From: Methylorubrum aminovorans | Lineage (GTDB): Bacteria; Pseudomonadota; Alphaproteobacteria; Rhizobiales; Beijerinckiaceae | NCBI RefSeq assembly: GCF_022179725.1 | Contig: NZ_BPRC01000005.1 | Location: 186,001-250,000 of the forward strand | Direction: 5' to 3' | Length of the DNA stretch: 64,000 nt | The notes under the pieces: model-generated | Databases searched by the model: none | What the model was told of the DNA's origin: nothing | The model's input: the letters and a program-made list of their open reading frames with translations, nothing else | Translations under genes and position numbers: made by a program | Part shown: positions 1 through 8,874 of the stretch, one piece after another | Layout: each line of letters starts with the position of its first letter | Position numbering within the stretch: position 1 is the first letter of the stretch

Positions 1-790
1 CCGGCTCGACTCCGAACCATTGGGCGAGACGTCCCCACATCCATTGCCAGCGGAAGACGTCGCCGTTGACGACGTTGAAGGCCTCGTTATGCGCCGCCTC
101 CGTCAGGGCTGCCCATTCGAGATGGCGGGCGAGCAGCCGCGCGTCGGTGACGTCGGTGAGTCCGTTCCACTGCGCCGCCGAACCGGGAAAGCGGAAGGGG
201 CGCCCGGTCTCGCGGCAGAGCGTGGCGTAGACGGCGAGCGTCACGCCCATGTTCATGGCGTTGCCGAGCGCGTAGCCGACGATGGTGTGCGGGCGGTGCA
301 CGCTCCACGTAAAACCGTCGCGCGCGGCGGCCGCGAACACCGCATCCTCCTGCGCGTAATAGAAATTCTCGACGGGAAGCCGCGGCAGGTCCTCGCGGAA
401 CGGGGTCGGCGGCAGGCTGCCCTTCCCGTAGGCCTCGAACGGCCCGAGATAGTGCTTGAGGCCCGTTACCAGCGCCACGTGGCGCACGCTTGCCGCCGGT
501 TGCAGGGCGTCGAGCAGGTTCGCGACCATTGCGGCGTTGACGCGGATGTTCTCGGCCTCGGTGGGCTGGCGCAGCCAGGTGGTGATGAAGACGTGACTCG
601 GCGCATGGCCTTCCAGCGCGCGGGCGAGTGCGGCCGGGTCGAGCAGGTCGGCGGCGATCGGCGTCACCCCGGCGATGTCCGGTGGGCGCCGGGCGAGGCC
701 CTCGACCGTCCATCCCCGCGCCACGAGGTGCCGGGCGAGGTTGTTGCCGACGATCCCGCCGACGCCCGCGATCAGTGCCGTTCCCGTCAT
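1..790 (-). CDS. PRISE-family SDR oxidoreductase, 3' end beyond the window
   Basis: This is the N-terminal 263 residues of an NAD(P)-dependent short-chain dehydrogenase/epimerase; the C-terminus runs off the left edge. It starts MTGTALIAGVGGIVGNN, whose GxxGxxG nucleotide-binding loop opens the Rossmann fold. Further in, TGLKHYLGPF and ENFYYAQED match the progesterone 5-beta-reductase/iridoid synthase-like (PRISE) branch, in which a tyrosine near this place is catalytic. These proteins reduce enones; the substrate here cannot be told. The ATG at 790 is the first start after the intergenic gap and places the Rossmann loop at the very N-terminus. It lies in the same direction as the GntP gene, 158 nt downstream of that gene's stop. 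Confidence 0.85.
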   Translation of the reverse strand, partial: MTGTALIAGVGGIVGNNLARHLVARGWTVEGLARRPPDIAGVTPIAADLLDPAALARALEGHAPSHVFITTWLRQPTEAENIRVNAAMVANLLDALQPAASVRHVALVTGLKHYLGPFEAYGKGSLPPTPFREDLPRLPVENFYYAQEDAVFAAAARDGFTWSVHRPHTIVGYALGNAMNMGVTLAVYATLCRETGRPFRFPGSAAQWNGLTDVTDARLLARHLEWAALTEAAHNEAFNVVNGDVFRWQWMWGRLAQWFGVEP

Positions 791-948
791 ACTATCCCTA
801 GTCCCGTATCCGCCCGGCGCGCGGTCGGGAGCCCGTCCCGAACGACGCCGGGGCCGTCCCCTTCCGCTGGCAATCCGGCGGCGGCCCGCCTTTGTTCCGA
901 GCGCTCGTCCGAGCCCACTCCTTCCGCCGGACGACCTCGCGGGCGGCG

Positions 949-2340
949 TCAGACCAAACCGGTCGCGTAGTAGACGCCGATCACGATGAACACGGCCACG
1001 GTCTTGATGATCGTGATCGCGAAGATGTCGCCGTAGGACTGGCGGTGGGTGAGCCCGGTGACGGCGAGCAGGGTGATCACCGCGCCGTTATGCGGCAGGG
1101 TGTCCATGCCGCCGCTCGCCATCGAGGCGACGCGGTGCATCACCTCGAGCGGGATGCCGGCGGCCTGTGCCGCCTCGACGAAGCGGCCGGACAGGGCGCC
1201 AAGCGCGATCGAGAGCCCACCCGAGGCCGAGCCGGTGACGCCGGCGAGCACATTGACCGTCACCGCCTCGTTGATCAGCGGGTTCGGGATCTTCGAGAGC
1301 GCATCCGAGATCACCTTGAAGCCGGGCAAAGCAGCGATGACCGCGCCGAAGCCGTACTCGGTGGCGGTGTTCATGCCGGCCAGAAGCGAGCCGGCGACCG
1401 CCGCCTTCGAGCCCTCGGAGAAGCGGTCCGCGAGGTTGCGGAAGCCGAGGATCACGGTGGCGAGGATGCCCAGCAGCAGCGCGCCCTGCACCGCCCAGAT
1501 CGCCGCCACGGTCTTGATCTGGACCGTGACCGGGTTGGCGGCCATCTCCGGCGTCAGCGCGGCGCTCGCCTGCTCACCGTAAGCTGCGGTGATCCAGGCG
1601 AGCAGCAGCTTGTTGCCCACCCCGACGATGAGGAGCGGCAGGATCGCCACCATGGGATGGATGACGACTTTGTCCTCCACCGCCTGCGGCTCGTTGGTGT
1701 GGCCCTCGCCGTAGCCCTCGTCCCCGGCGGCACGGCGGCGCCATTCGAGATAGGCGACGCCGACGCCGAACACGAAGAGCGCGCCGATGATGCCGAGCCA
1801 GGGGGCGGCGTAGGCGTCGGTCTTGAAGAAGGAGGCCGGGATGATGTTCTGGATCTGCGGCGTGCCCGGCAGGGTGTCCATGGTGAAGGTGAAGGCGCCG
1901 AGCGCGATCGTGCCGGGGATCAGGCGCTTTGGGATGTTCGAGCGCCGGAACAGCTCGGCGGCGAAGGGGTAGACCGCGAACACCGCCACGAACAGCGAGA
2001 CGCCGCCATAGGTGAGGATGGCGCCGACCAGCACGATGGCGACGATCGCCCTGCCCTCGCCCAGGAGCCCCGTGACGGCGCCGACGATGGAGCGGGCAAA
2101 GCCCGAGATCTCGATGAGCTTGCCGAACACGGCGCCGAGCAGGAAGACCGGGAAGTACAGCTTCAGGAAGCCGACGAGCTTCTCCATGAACAGCCCGGAG
2201 AAGAGGGTCGGCACGGCCGACGGGTCGGTGAGCAGAACCGCGCCCATGGCGGCGACCGGCGCGAACAGGATCACCGAGAAGCCGCGATAGGCGATCGCCA
2301 TCAGGAAGAAGAGCGCCGCGAGGCAGATCAGGAAGCTCAA
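949..2340 (-). CDS. GntP-family permease
   Basis: A 463-residue, strongly hydrophobic inner-membrane protein with about 12 membrane segments in two blocks. A hydrophilic loop rich in Arg and acidic residues lies near residues 205-230. The sequence DTLPGTPQIQN in the first half and the Gly/Ala-rich segment around GSASGGLSIALGA in the second are typical of the GntP/CitMHS-like superfamily, which imports gluconate and related hydroxy-acids by proton symport. The length is normal for the family. No sugar-acid kinase or dehydratase lies nearby, so the substrate is unknown. The downstream SDR on the same strand is 158 nt away and may or may not be co-transcribed. Confidence 0.85.
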   Translation of the reverse strand: MSFLICLAALFFLMAIAYRGFSVILFAPVAAMGAVLLTDPSAVPTLFSGLFMEKLVGFLKLYFPVFLLGAVFGKLIEISGFARSIVGAVTGLLGEGRAIVAIVLVGAILTYGGVSLFVAVFAVYPFAAELFRRSNIPKRLIPGTIALGAFTFTMDTLPGTPQIQNIIPASFFKTDAYAAPWLGIIGALFVFGVGVAYLEWRRRAAGDEGYGEGHTNEPQAVEDKVVIHPMVAILPLLIVGVGNKLLLAWITAAYGEQASAALTPEMAANPVTVQIKTVAAIWAVQGALLLGILATVILGFRNLADRFSEGSKAAVAGSLLAGMNTATEYGFGAVIAALPGFKVISDALSKIPNPLINEAVTVNVLAGVTGSASGGLSIALGALSGRFVEAAQAAGIPLEVMHRVASMASGGMDTLPHNGAVITLLAVTGLTHRQSYGDIFAITIIKTVAVFIVIGVYYATGLV

Positions 2341-2420
2341 GGTCCGCGCCCTCCCCGCACCTCCCGCGGTGCGCGGGGATCAATCTGTCCCAAGCGCGGC
2401 CGTGTTCAATGGAGGCGGGG

Positions 2421-2912
2421 TTACAGGCTCCGGTGCATCACCAGCGCGTCGACCGGCCCGTGCCGGGGATGGCGGAAGACGCCGGGCAGGCGGCCGACCT
2501 CCCTGAAGCCGAGGCTCGTCCAGAGGGCGACGGCGGGGGCGTTGGTGGCGACGACGAGGTTGAACTGCATCGCGGAAAAGCCCAGCGCCCGCGCGGCCGC
2601 GAAGGAGTGCAGGCCCATGGCGCGGGCCACGCCCCGACCGCGCGCCGCCGGATGCGTGGCGTAGGTGCCGTTGGCGACATGGTCGCCGGCCCCGAGCTGA
2701 TTGGCGCGGATGTAGGAGCTGCCGAGCACCGCGCCCGCCTCTTCCGCGACGAAGACGTGGTGGGCCGGCGCGAACCAGTAGGCGAGCGCCCGCGCCCGGT
2801 CCCACTCCCGCGGCAGGGCATAGGTCTCGCCCTCGCGCAGGATCGGCTCCAGGATCGACCAGATCGCGTCGTGGTCGTGATGTTGCGCCGGGCGGATCAG
2901 AAGGTCGGTCAT
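2421..2912 (-). CDS. GNAT family N-acetyltransferase
   Basis: 163 residues. The acetyl-CoA-binding motif of GNAT enzymes is visible as HPAARGRGVARAMGLHS (R/QxxGxG/A), followed by NLVVATNAPAVALWTSLGFREVGRLPG, the usual C-terminal beta4-alpha4-beta5 block. It transfers an acetyl group to an amine on a small molecule or protein; the acceptor is unknown. An in-frame upstream start would add 15 residues. I chose MTDLLIRPAQ because the GNAT fold normally begins with such an IRPA strand. It is the gene before the permease on the same strand, with about 80 nt between them. Confidence 0.85.
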   Translation of the reverse strand: MTDLLIRPAQHHDHDAIWSILEPILREGETYALPREWDRARALAYWFAPAHHVFVAEEAGAVLGSSYIRANQLGAGDHVANGTYATHPAARGRGVARAMGLHSFAAARALGFSAMQFNLVVATNAPAVALWTSLGFREVGRLPGVFRHPRHGPVDALVMHRSL

Positions 2913-3025
2913 CGCGCGTGGGTTGGGTCGGGTGGCCGGGAACGGTCCCGGTAGCACGGATCGATCGATGCTGGGGGGTTGAGTCGGGCGCGGGCTATCG
3001 TCCCGGATCGCGCCGCGAAGCCGGC

Positions 3026-3874
3026 TCAGCCGGAGACCGAATCGGTCGCCGGACGGCGCTCCGGTCGCGCGGTCGTCGGCGCCGCCCTATCGGCATCGCC
3101 GCCGGGGATCAGCGCGATCCGGCCCCAGCCCGGCAGCTTCAGGGCCGGGCGGCGCCAGTCGAGACCCGCCACCGCGCCGAGCAGGTTGAGTTCCAGCCCG
3201 TCGACCCAGCCGACGGTGAGGCCAACATAGCCCCGCCACGACAGGCGCAGGCCGGTGCCGCTCGGGGTGCGCTCGGCGAAGCGGCCCGGCGGCGTCCAGT
3301 CCTTGCCGAGCGCGGTGGGCGGCAGCGGCACGTCGTTGTCGGGGATGCGTGCGACGACGTGGGCGGCAAAGGTGTTCGAGTTCGGCCCCGGCCACGCCTG
3401 GTACGAGCCCTGGCTGCGGTAGGGGTAGTCCGCCACCGCCGCGCGGATCCGGGGAATCGCCCGCGCCGCGGCCTCGCCGTCGAGCCCGAGCACGATCTCG
3501 GGCGCGTTGCCGAACCAGCGCCCGTCCGGGGCGTAGGCGTCGGTGCGCACGGGCGTGCCCCAGCCGACCACGTCGTAGCGGGTGTAGCGGGGCGCGCCCG
3601 CCTCCTTGATCACCACCCAACTGTGATGGGCGAAGATGCCCCGCCAGCGCCCGACCCTCGCGGCGTAGACCCGCACCATCGCCTCCGGCACGGCGGCGGC
3701 CGGCGGCAGCAGGCCGGCGCTCGACCAATCCGCCGTCGACCAAGTGTCCGCACGTCCCCCTTTCGCATTCCACCACAGGGCGTGGGTCGCGAGGGGAACG
3801 AGGAAGAGAAGGACGAGGAGGGCGAGAGCGAGGAGGAGGAAGCGGAGGGCGGGCAGAAGCACGTCGGCAGGCAT
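3026..3874 (-). CDS. DUF3750 domain-containing membrane-anchored protein
   Basis: 282 residues. One strong hydrophobic segment (about residues 5-30, LPALRFLLLALALLVLLFLV) serves as signal anchor, followed by a soluble domain. HHSWVVIKEAG, RYDVVGWGTPV and GPNSNTFAAHVVARIPD agree with DUF3750, a family of unknown function. The Asn/Cys-like NTFAA segment recalls papain-like/NlpC folds, but I would not claim an activity. Starting at MPADVLLPAL places the anchor at the N-terminus; a longer reading frame reaches back to 4015 but its first 47 residues look non-coding. The gene is divergent from the TonB receptor. Confidence 0.8.
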   Translation of the reverse strand: MPADVLLPALRFLLLALALLVLLFLVPLATHALWWNAKGGRADTWSTADWSSAGLLPPAAAVPEAMVRVYAARVGRWRGIFAHHSWVVIKEAGAPRYTRYDVVGWGTPVRTDAYAPDGRWFGNAPEIVLGLDGEAAARAIPRIRAAVADYPYRSQGSYQAWPGPNSNTFAAHVVARIPDNDVPLPPTALGKDWTPPGRFAERTPSGTGLRLSWRGYVGLTVGWVDGLELNLLGAVAGLDWRRPALKLPGWGRIALIPGGDADRAAPTTARPERRPATDSVSG

Positions 3875-4084
3875 CGGGTTCCAGAAGACGACAGATCCCG
3901 ACAGACGGCACCCGCCCCAGGAACGAGCCCCAATGTCACGTCCGGTCCCGCTCGGCACAAGCACCCGCGACGCCGCGACCGCAGGGCCCGCGGCGCGTCT
4001 CGTGCACCAGCGCACGGGACGCCGGATGATGCGGCCCGGTCACACCCCGCCGCCGTAACCGATCCTGAAGCGGATAAGCCTTGC

Positions 4085-4119
4085 AACATTGTAACATTCC
4101 GATGATGAAACATTGTAAC
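4085..4119 (+). promoter_or_regulatory. Paired Zur/Fur-like operator candidate upstream of TonB receptor
   Basis: Two identical copies of AACATTGTAAC (4085-4095 and 4109-4119) lie 24 bp apart in an AT-rich patch just before the receptor start. Each is close to the AT-rich dyads bound by Zur/Fur-type repressors, and the receptor resembles ZnuD, which Zur controls in other bacteria. The exact repeat and position are seen; the identity of the regulator is inferred. The 24 bp period is just over two helical turns, so both copies lie on nearly the same face of the DNA. Confidence 0.5.
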
Positions 4120-4142
4120 GTGACAAGGCTGGATCGACGGGA

Positions 4143-6293
4143 ATGCGACGCGGACGCTCGGGACGGATGCTTCTGGCGGCGGGAGTGGTGCTGACGGTCG
4201 CGCCCGGCACCATCGCCGCAGCCCAGGCGCAGGCGACGGCCACCCTGGACGAGATCAGCGTCACCTCGGTCAGCCCGGTCCAGGCCCGGCCCGCCGCCCC
4301 GGTGGCGCCCGCCGCCGCCGCGCCGTTCGCGCGGGCGGCTGAGGTGCTGCCGGTGGCGACCAGCACCTTCTCGCCGGTCACCGTGGTGCCGCAGGAGCGG
4401 ATCGCCCGCGACCAGCCGCGCACGCTCGGCGACGCCCTATTCGACCGGCCCGGCATCTCGGCCTCGACCTACGCGCCGGGGGCGGCCTCGCGCCCGATCA
4501 TCCGCGGCCTCGACAACGCCCGGGTGCGCATCCAGGAGAACGGCATCGTCAACGGCGGCGTGTCGGATCTCGGCGAGGACCACGCGGTGCCGGTCAACCC
4601 GCTGAATGCCGGCCGGATCGAGGTGATCCGCGGGCCCGCGACGCTGCGCTACGGCTCGGGGGCGATCGGCGGCGTGGTCTCGGTCGAGAACAATCAGGTG
4701 CCGACCTTCATCCCGGCCCGCGGCGTCACGGGACAGGTCACGACCGGCTACACCACCGTCGATAACGGCCGGCTCGGGGCGGCCAGCGTCGATGCGGGCG
4801 CGGACGGCATCGCGGTCCATGCCGACGGCTTCAAGACCGCCACCGATTCCTACGCCATCCCCGGCGGCATCCAGCGCAACTCGGCCACCGAGTCGCAGGG
4901 CGGCTCCGTCGGCATCTCGGCGGTGGGCGAGCGCGGCTTCCTCGGCCTGTCCTACAGCCACTACGACGCGATCTACCAGATCCCCGGCGGCGAGGCGGAA
5001 GAGGCGCGCACCCGGCTCACCCCGAACCAGGACCGCCTGCTCGCCCGCGGCGAGGTTCGGCCGCTGAACGGACCGTTCGAGGTGCTGCGCTTCTGGGCCG
5101 GCGGTTCGGTCTACCGCCACGAGGAGATCGGCATCGGCGAGGACGGGGTCGATGGGGTCCAGGCGATCTTCAAGAACCGCGAGGTCGAGGCCCGCTTCGA
5201 GGCGCAGCACGTCCCGGTCGTCACCGCGCTCGGCACGCTGACCGGCGCGGTCGGCGTCCAGGCGGGCCGGCGCGTGCTGAACTCGCAGCTCGAGAGCTTC
5301 CTGCCGCAGACCGAGTCGCGGATGCTGGCCGGCTACCTGTTCGAGGAACTCGCCGTCGGCAACGGCCTGCGGTTCCAGGCGGCGGGCCGGATCGAGGGGG
5401 ACCGGCTCAACAGCATCGCCACACAGTTTCCCGCCAGCTACCTACCGACGGACGGTGACCCGGCAAGCTACGCCCTGACCCGCCGCTTCGCCCCGAAGAG
5501 CGCCAGCCTCGGCGCCCTGCAGGATCTGCCCTACGGCTTCGTGGCGAGCCTCAACGGCTCCTATGTCGAGCGTGCGCCGACCGGCTACGAGCTGTTCTCG
5601 CAAGGCCCGCACGACGCCACCGCGACCTTCGAGATCGGTGACCCGACCCTGCGGCTGGAGCGGGCCCGCACGGTCGAGATCTCCCTGCGCCGGGGGGAAG
5701 GGCCGCTGCGCCTCGACGCCACCGGCTACGTCACGCGCTACACCGGCTTCATCTTCAAGCGCGACACCGGCAATCGCTGCGACGACGACTTCGCCTCCTG
5801 CGGCTCCGGCGACGAATTGCGCCAGGTCGTCTACTCGCAGGCCAACGCCACCTTCACCGGCGCCGAGATCGGGGCGCAGCTCGACCTTTTCGCGGTCGGC
5901 GACGGCTGGGCCGGGATCGAGGCGCAGTACGATTTCGTCCGCGCCCAGTTCGACGACGGGAGCTACGTCCCGCGCATCCCGCCGCACCGGCTCGGCGGCG
6001 GCGCCTTCGTGCGCGCCAACGGCTGGTTCGCGCGCATCAACCTGCTCCACGCCTTCGACCACACCGAGATCGCCCCGTTCGAGACGACGACGCCGGGCTG
6101 GAACGACCTGCGGGCCGAACTCGCCTACACGCAGGCGCTCGACCCGGCGGTCTACGGCGCCACCGAGGTGACGCTCGGGCTGCAAGGCCGCAACCTGCTC
6201 GACGACGACATCCGCAACTCGGCCTCGTTCAAGAAGGACGAGATCCTGCTGCCGGGCCGCAACCTCCGCCTGTTCCTCACGGCGCGGTTCTAA
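4143..6293 (+). CDS. TonB-dependent outer-membrane receptor, ZnuD-like
   Basis: 716 residues with a signal peptide (cleavage near AAAQAQA, about residue 30), a TonB-box-like LDEISVTS at about 36-42, an unusual Ala/Pro-rich linker (about 45-75), the plug (about 80-185, with RPIIRGLDNARVRIQENG and IEVIRGPATLRYGSGAIGG) and a 22-strand barrel ending in aromatic LFLTARF. The plug segment GVSDLGEDHAVPVNP parallels the SDxxxDHA segment of ZnuD zinc receptors. It would import a metal complex across the outer membrane using TonB energy. There is no inner-membrane ABC transporter beside it. The ATG at 4143 follows GACGGGA. The paired repeats upstream suggest metal-dependent repression. Zinc specificity is likely but unproven. 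Confidence 0.85.
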   Translation: MRRGRSGRMLLAAGVVLTVAPGTIAAAQAQATATLDEISVTSVSPVQARPAAPVAPAAAAPFARAAEVLPVATSTFSPVTVVPQERIARDQPRTLGDALFDRPGISASTYAPGAASRPIIRGLDNARVRIQENGIVNGGVSDLGEDHAVPVNPLNAGRIEVIRGPATLRYGSGAIGGVVSVENNQVPTFIPARGVTGQVTTGYTTVDNGRLGAASVDAGADGIAVHADGFKTATDSYAIPGGIQRNSATESQGGSVGISAVGERGFLGLSYSHYDAIYQIPGGEAEEARTRLTPNQDRLLARGEVRPLNGPFEVLRFWAGGSVYRHEEIGIGEDGVDGVQAIFKNREVEARFEAQHVPVVTALGTLTGAVGVQAGRRVLNSQLESFLPQTESRMLAGYLFEELAVGNGLRFQAAGRIEGDRLNSIATQFPASYLPTDGDPASYALTRRFAPKSASLGALQDLPYGFVASLNGSYVERAPTGYELFSQGPHDATATFEIGDPTLRLERARTVEISLRRGEGPLRLDATGYVTRYTGFIFKRDTGNRCDDDFASCGSGDELRQVVYSQANATFTGAEIGAQLDLFAVGDGWAGIEAQYDFVRAQFDDGSYVPRIPPHRLGGGAFVRANGWFARINLLHAFDHTEIAPFETTTPGWNDLRAELAYTQALDPAVYGATEVTLGLQGRNLLDDDIRNSASFKKDEILLPGRNLRLFLTARF

Positions 6294-6310
6294 CGCGCCG
6301 CTCCGCAAGC

Positions 6311-6760
6311 TTACTTGCCGCGGGCCGGCTTTCCCGCCGGCCGCTCGGGCGGCGTGACGGCGCCCGCCACCGTCCAGTGGCACACCGCCGTCCCCTTCAG
6401 GGTGAGGCAATCGTAGGCGCGGCCGTTGAGGGCGACGTGGTCGGCGAGCCCCAGGACCGCGGCGCGCTCGACGGGGCTGCAGCCGAGATCGGATTTCGGG
6501 TCGGTCGCGACCGCGAGCGCGGCGGTCCGGTCCTCCCCCGTGCTGCGCAAGAGGCTGCGCAGGTTGGCCAGCGAGGTGCATCCGACCACGGCAGCCGGCC
6601 TCTGCGCCTCGGGCCTTGCCGGCCCCTTCGGATCGCCGGAGCGATTGCCGGAGGCCGTGCCCTGCGCCGCGGCGGACCCGGCAAGGCCGGCGGCGCAGAG
6701 GCCCATCCCGGCGAGGATCAGGACGGCGGACCGGGACAGGCGAGACGATGGACGGGGCAT
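6311..6760 (-). CDS. Small exported protein of unknown function
   Basis: 149 residues from MPRPSSRLSRSAVLIL. A clear signal peptide (hydrophobic core VLILAGMGLCAAGLAG, cleavage after AAAQ) is followed by a low-complexity Pro/Gly linker and a C-terminal part with four cysteines (VGCTSL, DLGCSP, YDCLTL, AVCHWT), which probably form two disulfides in the periplasm. I do not recognise the family. An earlier in-frame start (6802) would only lengthen the region before the signal peptide, so the shorter start is preferred. It is convergent with the TonB receptor, 17 nt beyond its stop. Confidence 0.65.
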   Translation of the reverse strand: MPRPSSRLSRSAVLILAGMGLCAAGLAGSAAAQGTASGNRSGDPKGPARPEAQRPAAVVGCTSLANLRSLLRSTGEDRTAALAVATDPKSDLGCSPVERAAVLGLADHVALNGRAYDCLTLKGTAVCHWTVAGAVTPPERPAGKPARGK

Positions 6761-6833
6761 CGGCGGCTCACGGGCGAAGAGCGCAATCAAGAGCGCGACC
6801 ATAGCATGAAGCCCCTCGCGTGACGGCCCGCCC

Positions 6834-7340
6834 TCACGGTTCCGTCCGCGCCCGCAGCTTGGCGTAGCGCTTGAGCGCCCGGTCGCGGCGCAGCCGGCTC
6901 AGCCGGTCGATCCAGAACAGGCCGTCGAGCTGGTCGATCTCGTGCTGCAGGCAGGCGGCGCGCAGGCCCTCGGCCTCCTCCTCCCGCTCGGCACCGTCGA
7001 GGTCGCGGTAGCGCACCCGGATCCGGGCCGGCCGCTCCACCGGCTCGACCACGCCCGGCATCGAGACGCTCCCCTCCGGATGCGCGGCCCGCTCGGGCGA
7101 GGCGAAGACGACGACGGGATCGATGTAGACCGCGTGCGGCTCGTCCGGCTGCAGGCGGATCACCACCACCCGCTCCGGCTGCCCGATATGGATCGCGGTC
7201 AGTCCCATCGCCGAGACGGCACCGAGGGTATCGAGCACGTCCGCCGCGAGCGCGCGCAGCGTCTCACGGGGGGCGGTGACCGGACCGGCGGCCATGTGCA
7301 GGCGCGCATCGGGATAGAGGATCAGCGGGCGGACGGGCAT
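6834..7340 (-). CDS. Degenerate peptide deformylase-like protein
   Basis: 168 residues over the full peptide deformylase fold, but all three signature motifs are altered. GxGLAAPQ is AMGLTAIH (44-51); EGCLS is EGSVS (89-93), so the metal-binding Cys is Ser91; HExDH is HEIDQ (133-137), so the second metal His is Gln137. Active deformylases bind Fe/Zn through Cys, His and His, so this copy keeps only His133 (plus Glu134) and probably does not remove formyl groups by the usual mechanism. Alphaproteobacteria often carry such a second def-like gene beside a true def; no true def or fmt is in this window. A role in binding rather than catalysis is inference. Confidence 0.85.
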   Translation of the reverse strand: MPVRPLILYPDARLHMAAGPVTAPRETLRALAADVLDTLGAVSAMGLTAIHIGQPERVVVIRLQPDEPHAVYIDPVVVFASPERAAHPEGSVSMPGVVEPVERPARIRVRYRDLDGAEREEEAEGLRAACLQHEIDQLDGLFWIDRLSRLRRDRALKRYAKLRARTEP

Positions 7341-7730
7341 GCGAGCGGATTCCGGAGCCTGAACCAGGACGGGCTGGACGATGGTCGCCGTGGCCGAAGA
7401 GCCGGGGGCGGGACATGCGTCGCTCGAACCCCATACCAGAAGCCGGCCGGCTCGACGCTTCTTCGATGTCTCGCCGATGAGCGCGCCACCACGCGGAGCC
7501 GGAAGAGGATCTGCGACAGAGGATCGGCGGCACGCATCAGCCCGCCGGCCGCGCCAGCCTCTGCGTCGACCGTGACGCAGCCGAAAAGCAAAGATGGAGA
7601 AAACCCGCTTCCGCGGAGAGTTGCGCCGGTCGAGATCAGTCTATCCCAACGAATCGACGGACCCCGACAATGCCGGAACCCAGGCATGGCCGGTGCATTA
7701 GACCTGAAATCCTTCAAGGAGCATGTTGGC
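7341..7730. other. Non-coding stretch, nothing recognised
   Basis: About 390 nt between the divergent deformylase-like gene and a small exported protein. Open frames here are antisense shadows without a credible ribosome-binding site or domain. It presumably holds the two divergent promoters; I could not place -35/-10 elements with confidence. Confidence 0.4.
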
Positions 7731-7991
7731 ATGATGAAGACCCTGACGACCCTTCTCGCCGGCACAGTCGTGGTGGCGACGATGGTCGCCGCGGTGCCGG
7801 CTTCCGCGCAGTCGATCACGATTGGCCCGAACGGTCCCGGCTTCGATCTCCGATCGCGGGGCCAGCGCGAGCGCGATGACCGCCGCGAGATGCGCAGGCG
7901 CGACCGGGACGACTATTACCGTGAGCAGCGCTTCCGCGATCGCGACCGGTTCGACCGTGGTGGCTACAACCGCCGCGGCTACGATTACTGA
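7731..7991 (+). CDS. Small exported Arg/Asp-rich protein
   Basis: 86 residues: a signal peptide (MMKTLTTLLAGTVVVATMV, cleavage after ASAQ near residue 27), then a highly charged mature part of about 60 residues built from RD, RDR and RGGYNRRGYDY blocks. The pattern (charged, Tyr/Gly at the end) recalls small periplasmic or surface proteins common in Methylobacterium; I know of no function. AAGGAG lies about 10 nt before the ATG, and a second ATG at 7734 is equally possible. A perfect hairpin terminator follows 80 nt after the stop. Confidence 0.7.
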   Translation: MMKTLTTLLAGTVVVATMVAAVPASAQSITIGPNGPGFDLRSRGQRERDDRREMRRRDRDDYYREQRFRDRDRFDRGGYNRRGYDY

Positions 7992-8070
7992 TCGAGGACC
8001 GTTCCTGAATCGCCTCGGAGCGCGCGGCGGTCGCTCACCGTGAAAGCGCAGCCTCCGAGGCGGACGTGAC

Positions 8071-8100
8071 GAGAAGGGCCGGGAAACCGGCCCTTCTCTT
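8071..8100 (+). terminator. GAAA-loop hairpin terminator
   Basis: Perfect 12-bp stem GAGAAGGGCCGG / CCGGCCCTTCTC closed by a GAAA tetraloop (8071-8098), then TT. It ends the transcript of the small exported protein. The U tract is very short, so rho-independent action is probable but not certain. Confidence 0.75.
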
Positions 8101-8664
8101 ATGGCTGCTTTACAGGAGCGTGAGCGCACGGCCCGCGGACAACGTCAGGCGCAAGCGCTCTTGCAGAAAGCGCTCTTGCCGAAACAGCGAAGCGCGGGAA
8201 ATCCGGGATGGCCGACGCGATCGTTATGCCGGGCGCGGCCACGCCCGTGGCCATCGTCGACCACGCAGGCCAGATTCCAAGGCCGAATCATTCGTATCGA
8301 GACCGCCCCTGGCTGGTGCGCAACAAATGTTATTTGCACAACAATGTTAGACAACACCGAGAGGACACGGATCGTCAGATCAGCATCCTACTCGTCCTGA
8401 ATGGCCAAGTTTCTGCCACGAATTTCCACCTCGGACGGCGGGCTCTGTTCCAGTGAAACCTTTGCCCCGCTTGCGAGGTTGCATCACCGAACATAACTAT
8501 GCCTTGTCGATCGGCGGCCGCCCCTGACGAGGCCTTCGATGCCTCCGGAAGGGACGCGGCACCGGCTTATTTCCTCGGTCGCTCCGACGAACGGGACGGC
8601 CTTTTCGGCCGAGAGCGGGACGCATTTCACACGGGGAGCCGCGGCGAGCGCAGGAGGAACCCGG
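8101..8664. other. Intergenic leader before the cold-shock gene
   Basis: About 560 nt with no credible gene. It contains AAGCGCTCTTGC twice (8153-8164, 8168-8179) and an AT-rich patch (about 8319-8356) in which CAACAAATGTTA is followed by CAACAATGTTA. Cold-shock genes often have long structured 5' leaders, so part of this may be transcribed upstream of the csp gene; that is inference. Confidence 0.35.
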
Positions 8665-8874
8665 ATGCATACTGGTACCGTGAAGTGGTTCGACGAGATC
8701 AAGGGCTACGGGTTCATCCAGCCCGATACCGGCGGCAAGGACGTGTTCGTCCACATCTCCGCCGTCCAGCAGGCGGGCCTGCGCGGCCTGGTCGAGGGAC
8801 AGAAGGTGACCTTCGACGTCGAGAACGACCGCCGCAGCGGCAAGCCGGCTGCGGTCAACCTGCAGGCCTCCTGA
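8665..8874 (+). CDS. Cold-shock domain protein (CspA family)
   Basis: 69 residues, a single cold-shock domain. Both RNA-binding motifs are present: GYGFIQP (RNP1, normally KGFGFI) and DVFVHIS (RNP2), with the starting GTVKWFDEIKG characteristic of the family. It binds single-stranded RNA/DNA and acts as an RNA chaperone in the cytoplasm. AGGAGG lies 6 nt upstream of the ATG at 8665, which rules out the longer upstream frame. It is a solitary gene. Length and sequence are ordinary for the family. Confidence 0.95.
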   Translation: MHTGTVKWFDEIKGYGFIQPDTGGKDVFVHISAVQQAGLRGLVEGQKVTFDVENDRRSGKPAAVNLQAS

